A stretch of 64,000 nucleotides of DNA from Atriophallophorus winterbourni (Eukaryota > Platyhelminthes > Trematoda > Plagiorchiida > Microphallidae): the NCBI GenBank assembly GCA_013407085.1, contig JACCGJ010020047.1, positions 22,124 to 86,123 of the forward strand. The letters are read 5' to 3'. Each line of letters opens with the position of its first letter. Within the stretch, counting starts at the first letter, position 1. Of this stretch, positions 63,711 to 64,000 are shown in pieces. The notes beneath the pieces were generated by a model. The model did not search any database. It was given only the letters and a program-made list of their open reading frames with translations, and was not told the DNA's origin. The position numbers and the translations under genes were made by a program.

Positions 63711-63771
63711 ATATCTACTAGTTTACTATATTTTTGTTTTGCTTCAAATATATAGCTTACCTTAGCCCCAT
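62700..63771 (+). repeat. Right arm of the PLE palindrome
   Basis: It pairs with 59955-61030 across a spacer of about 1.67 kb. By eye the outer 700 bp are identical apart from the last few bases, while the inner part around 62890-62960 differs by substitutions and indels. Confidence 0.88.
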
Positions 63772-63774
63772 TGT

Positions 63775-64000
63775 TGCTGGCCTCCTTAGGTCGATGTCGA
63801 CCCTGGATGTACATCACAAACTCGGGAATATTCAAGTTTTGCAGCTTTTGGAATGACTAAACAGTCCGATTAGGTAGGAACAATCTCTCCCGCAGCGCTG
63901 GCAACGAAAGTCTGAGCTCGGTTGTTTTGCGTCAGTTGCACGACGGCGACGTGATTTGCGTTCAGCAGCCAAGAGCTTTATCTGCTCCTCCTCAGCTTGC
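63775..64000 (-). pseudogene. RTE 3' end with C-terminal zinc finger
   Basis: Entering from the right edge on the minus strand: KLLAAERKSRRRRATDAKQ, then FRCQRCGRDCSYLIGLFSHS with KSC, a C2H2-like finger seen at the C-terminus of many animal RTE-type LINEs. The trailer 'gtttgtgatgtacatcca' and 'gtcgacatcgacc' follow, shared with 7815-7895 and 21830-21890. Confidence 0.7.

Noticed and set aside
1..64000. CRISPR arrays, operons, Shine-Dalgarno sites or other prokaryotic features
   Set aside because: Spliced animal genes and LINEs fill the window; no regularly spaced direct repeats with unique spacers were seen.

Overview
The window is eukaryotic, intron-rich and dominated by decayed retroelements. 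It fits a flatworm, most likely a digenean trematode. The grounds are introns of only 28-40 nt at gene 5' ends, a Ty3/gypsy integrase of the type I associate with the trematode CsRn1 group, abundant CR1-like and RTE-like LINEs, and Penelope-like elements (PLEs) with a GIY-YIG domain. The taxon is inferred; no species is claimed.

Two host genes can be rebuilt exon by exon with all splice phases matching. FIS1 (mitochondrial fission 1) is complete on the minus strand from 13149 down to 3677. It has five exons, three micro-introns (28, 28 and 31 nt) and one 8.9 kb intron packed with transposons, giving a 152-residue tail-anchored TPR protein. GMPPA (GDP-mannose pyrophosphorylase alpha subunit) is complete on the plus strand from 28213 to 39478. 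It has ten exons, and its introns grow from 29 and 40 nt at the 5' end to 1-2.7 kb downstream. Its predicted product has 462 residues.

Downstream of GMPPA (43.99-46.45 kb) lies a partial, internally deleted duplicate of the gene. It carries a copy of exon 5 and its intron joined to a copy of the terminal-exon region, without exons 6-9.

Layout: 0-3.6 kb, old repeats and no gene; 3.7-13.1 kb, FIS1, with an RTE fragment interrupted by a Ty3/gypsy fragment and a short repeat, and a CR1-like LINE carrying its own short-repeat insertion; 13.2-18.1 kb, LINE fragments; 18.6-24.2 kb, two RTE-like elements on the minus strand around a palindrome with a microsatellite core; 24.2-28.0 kb, a small inverted repeat with a MITE-like core, two CR1 fragments and a cluster of short repeats; 28.2-39.5 kb, GMPPA with short repeats, PLE remnants and an RTE/PLE chimera in its introns; 40-48 kb, the duplication and little else; 48.2-53.9 kb, two CR1 elements tail to tail, one nearly intact; 54-59.6 kb, repeat debris and one orphan ORF; 59.6-63.8 kb, a PLE in a large inverted arrangement; 63.8-64 kb, the end of another RTE.

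The best leads are the GMPPA partial duplication, the hammerhead-ribozyme-like motifs in PLE-derived repeats, the PLE palindrome whose outer arms look identical but whose inner arms differ, and the micro-introns.
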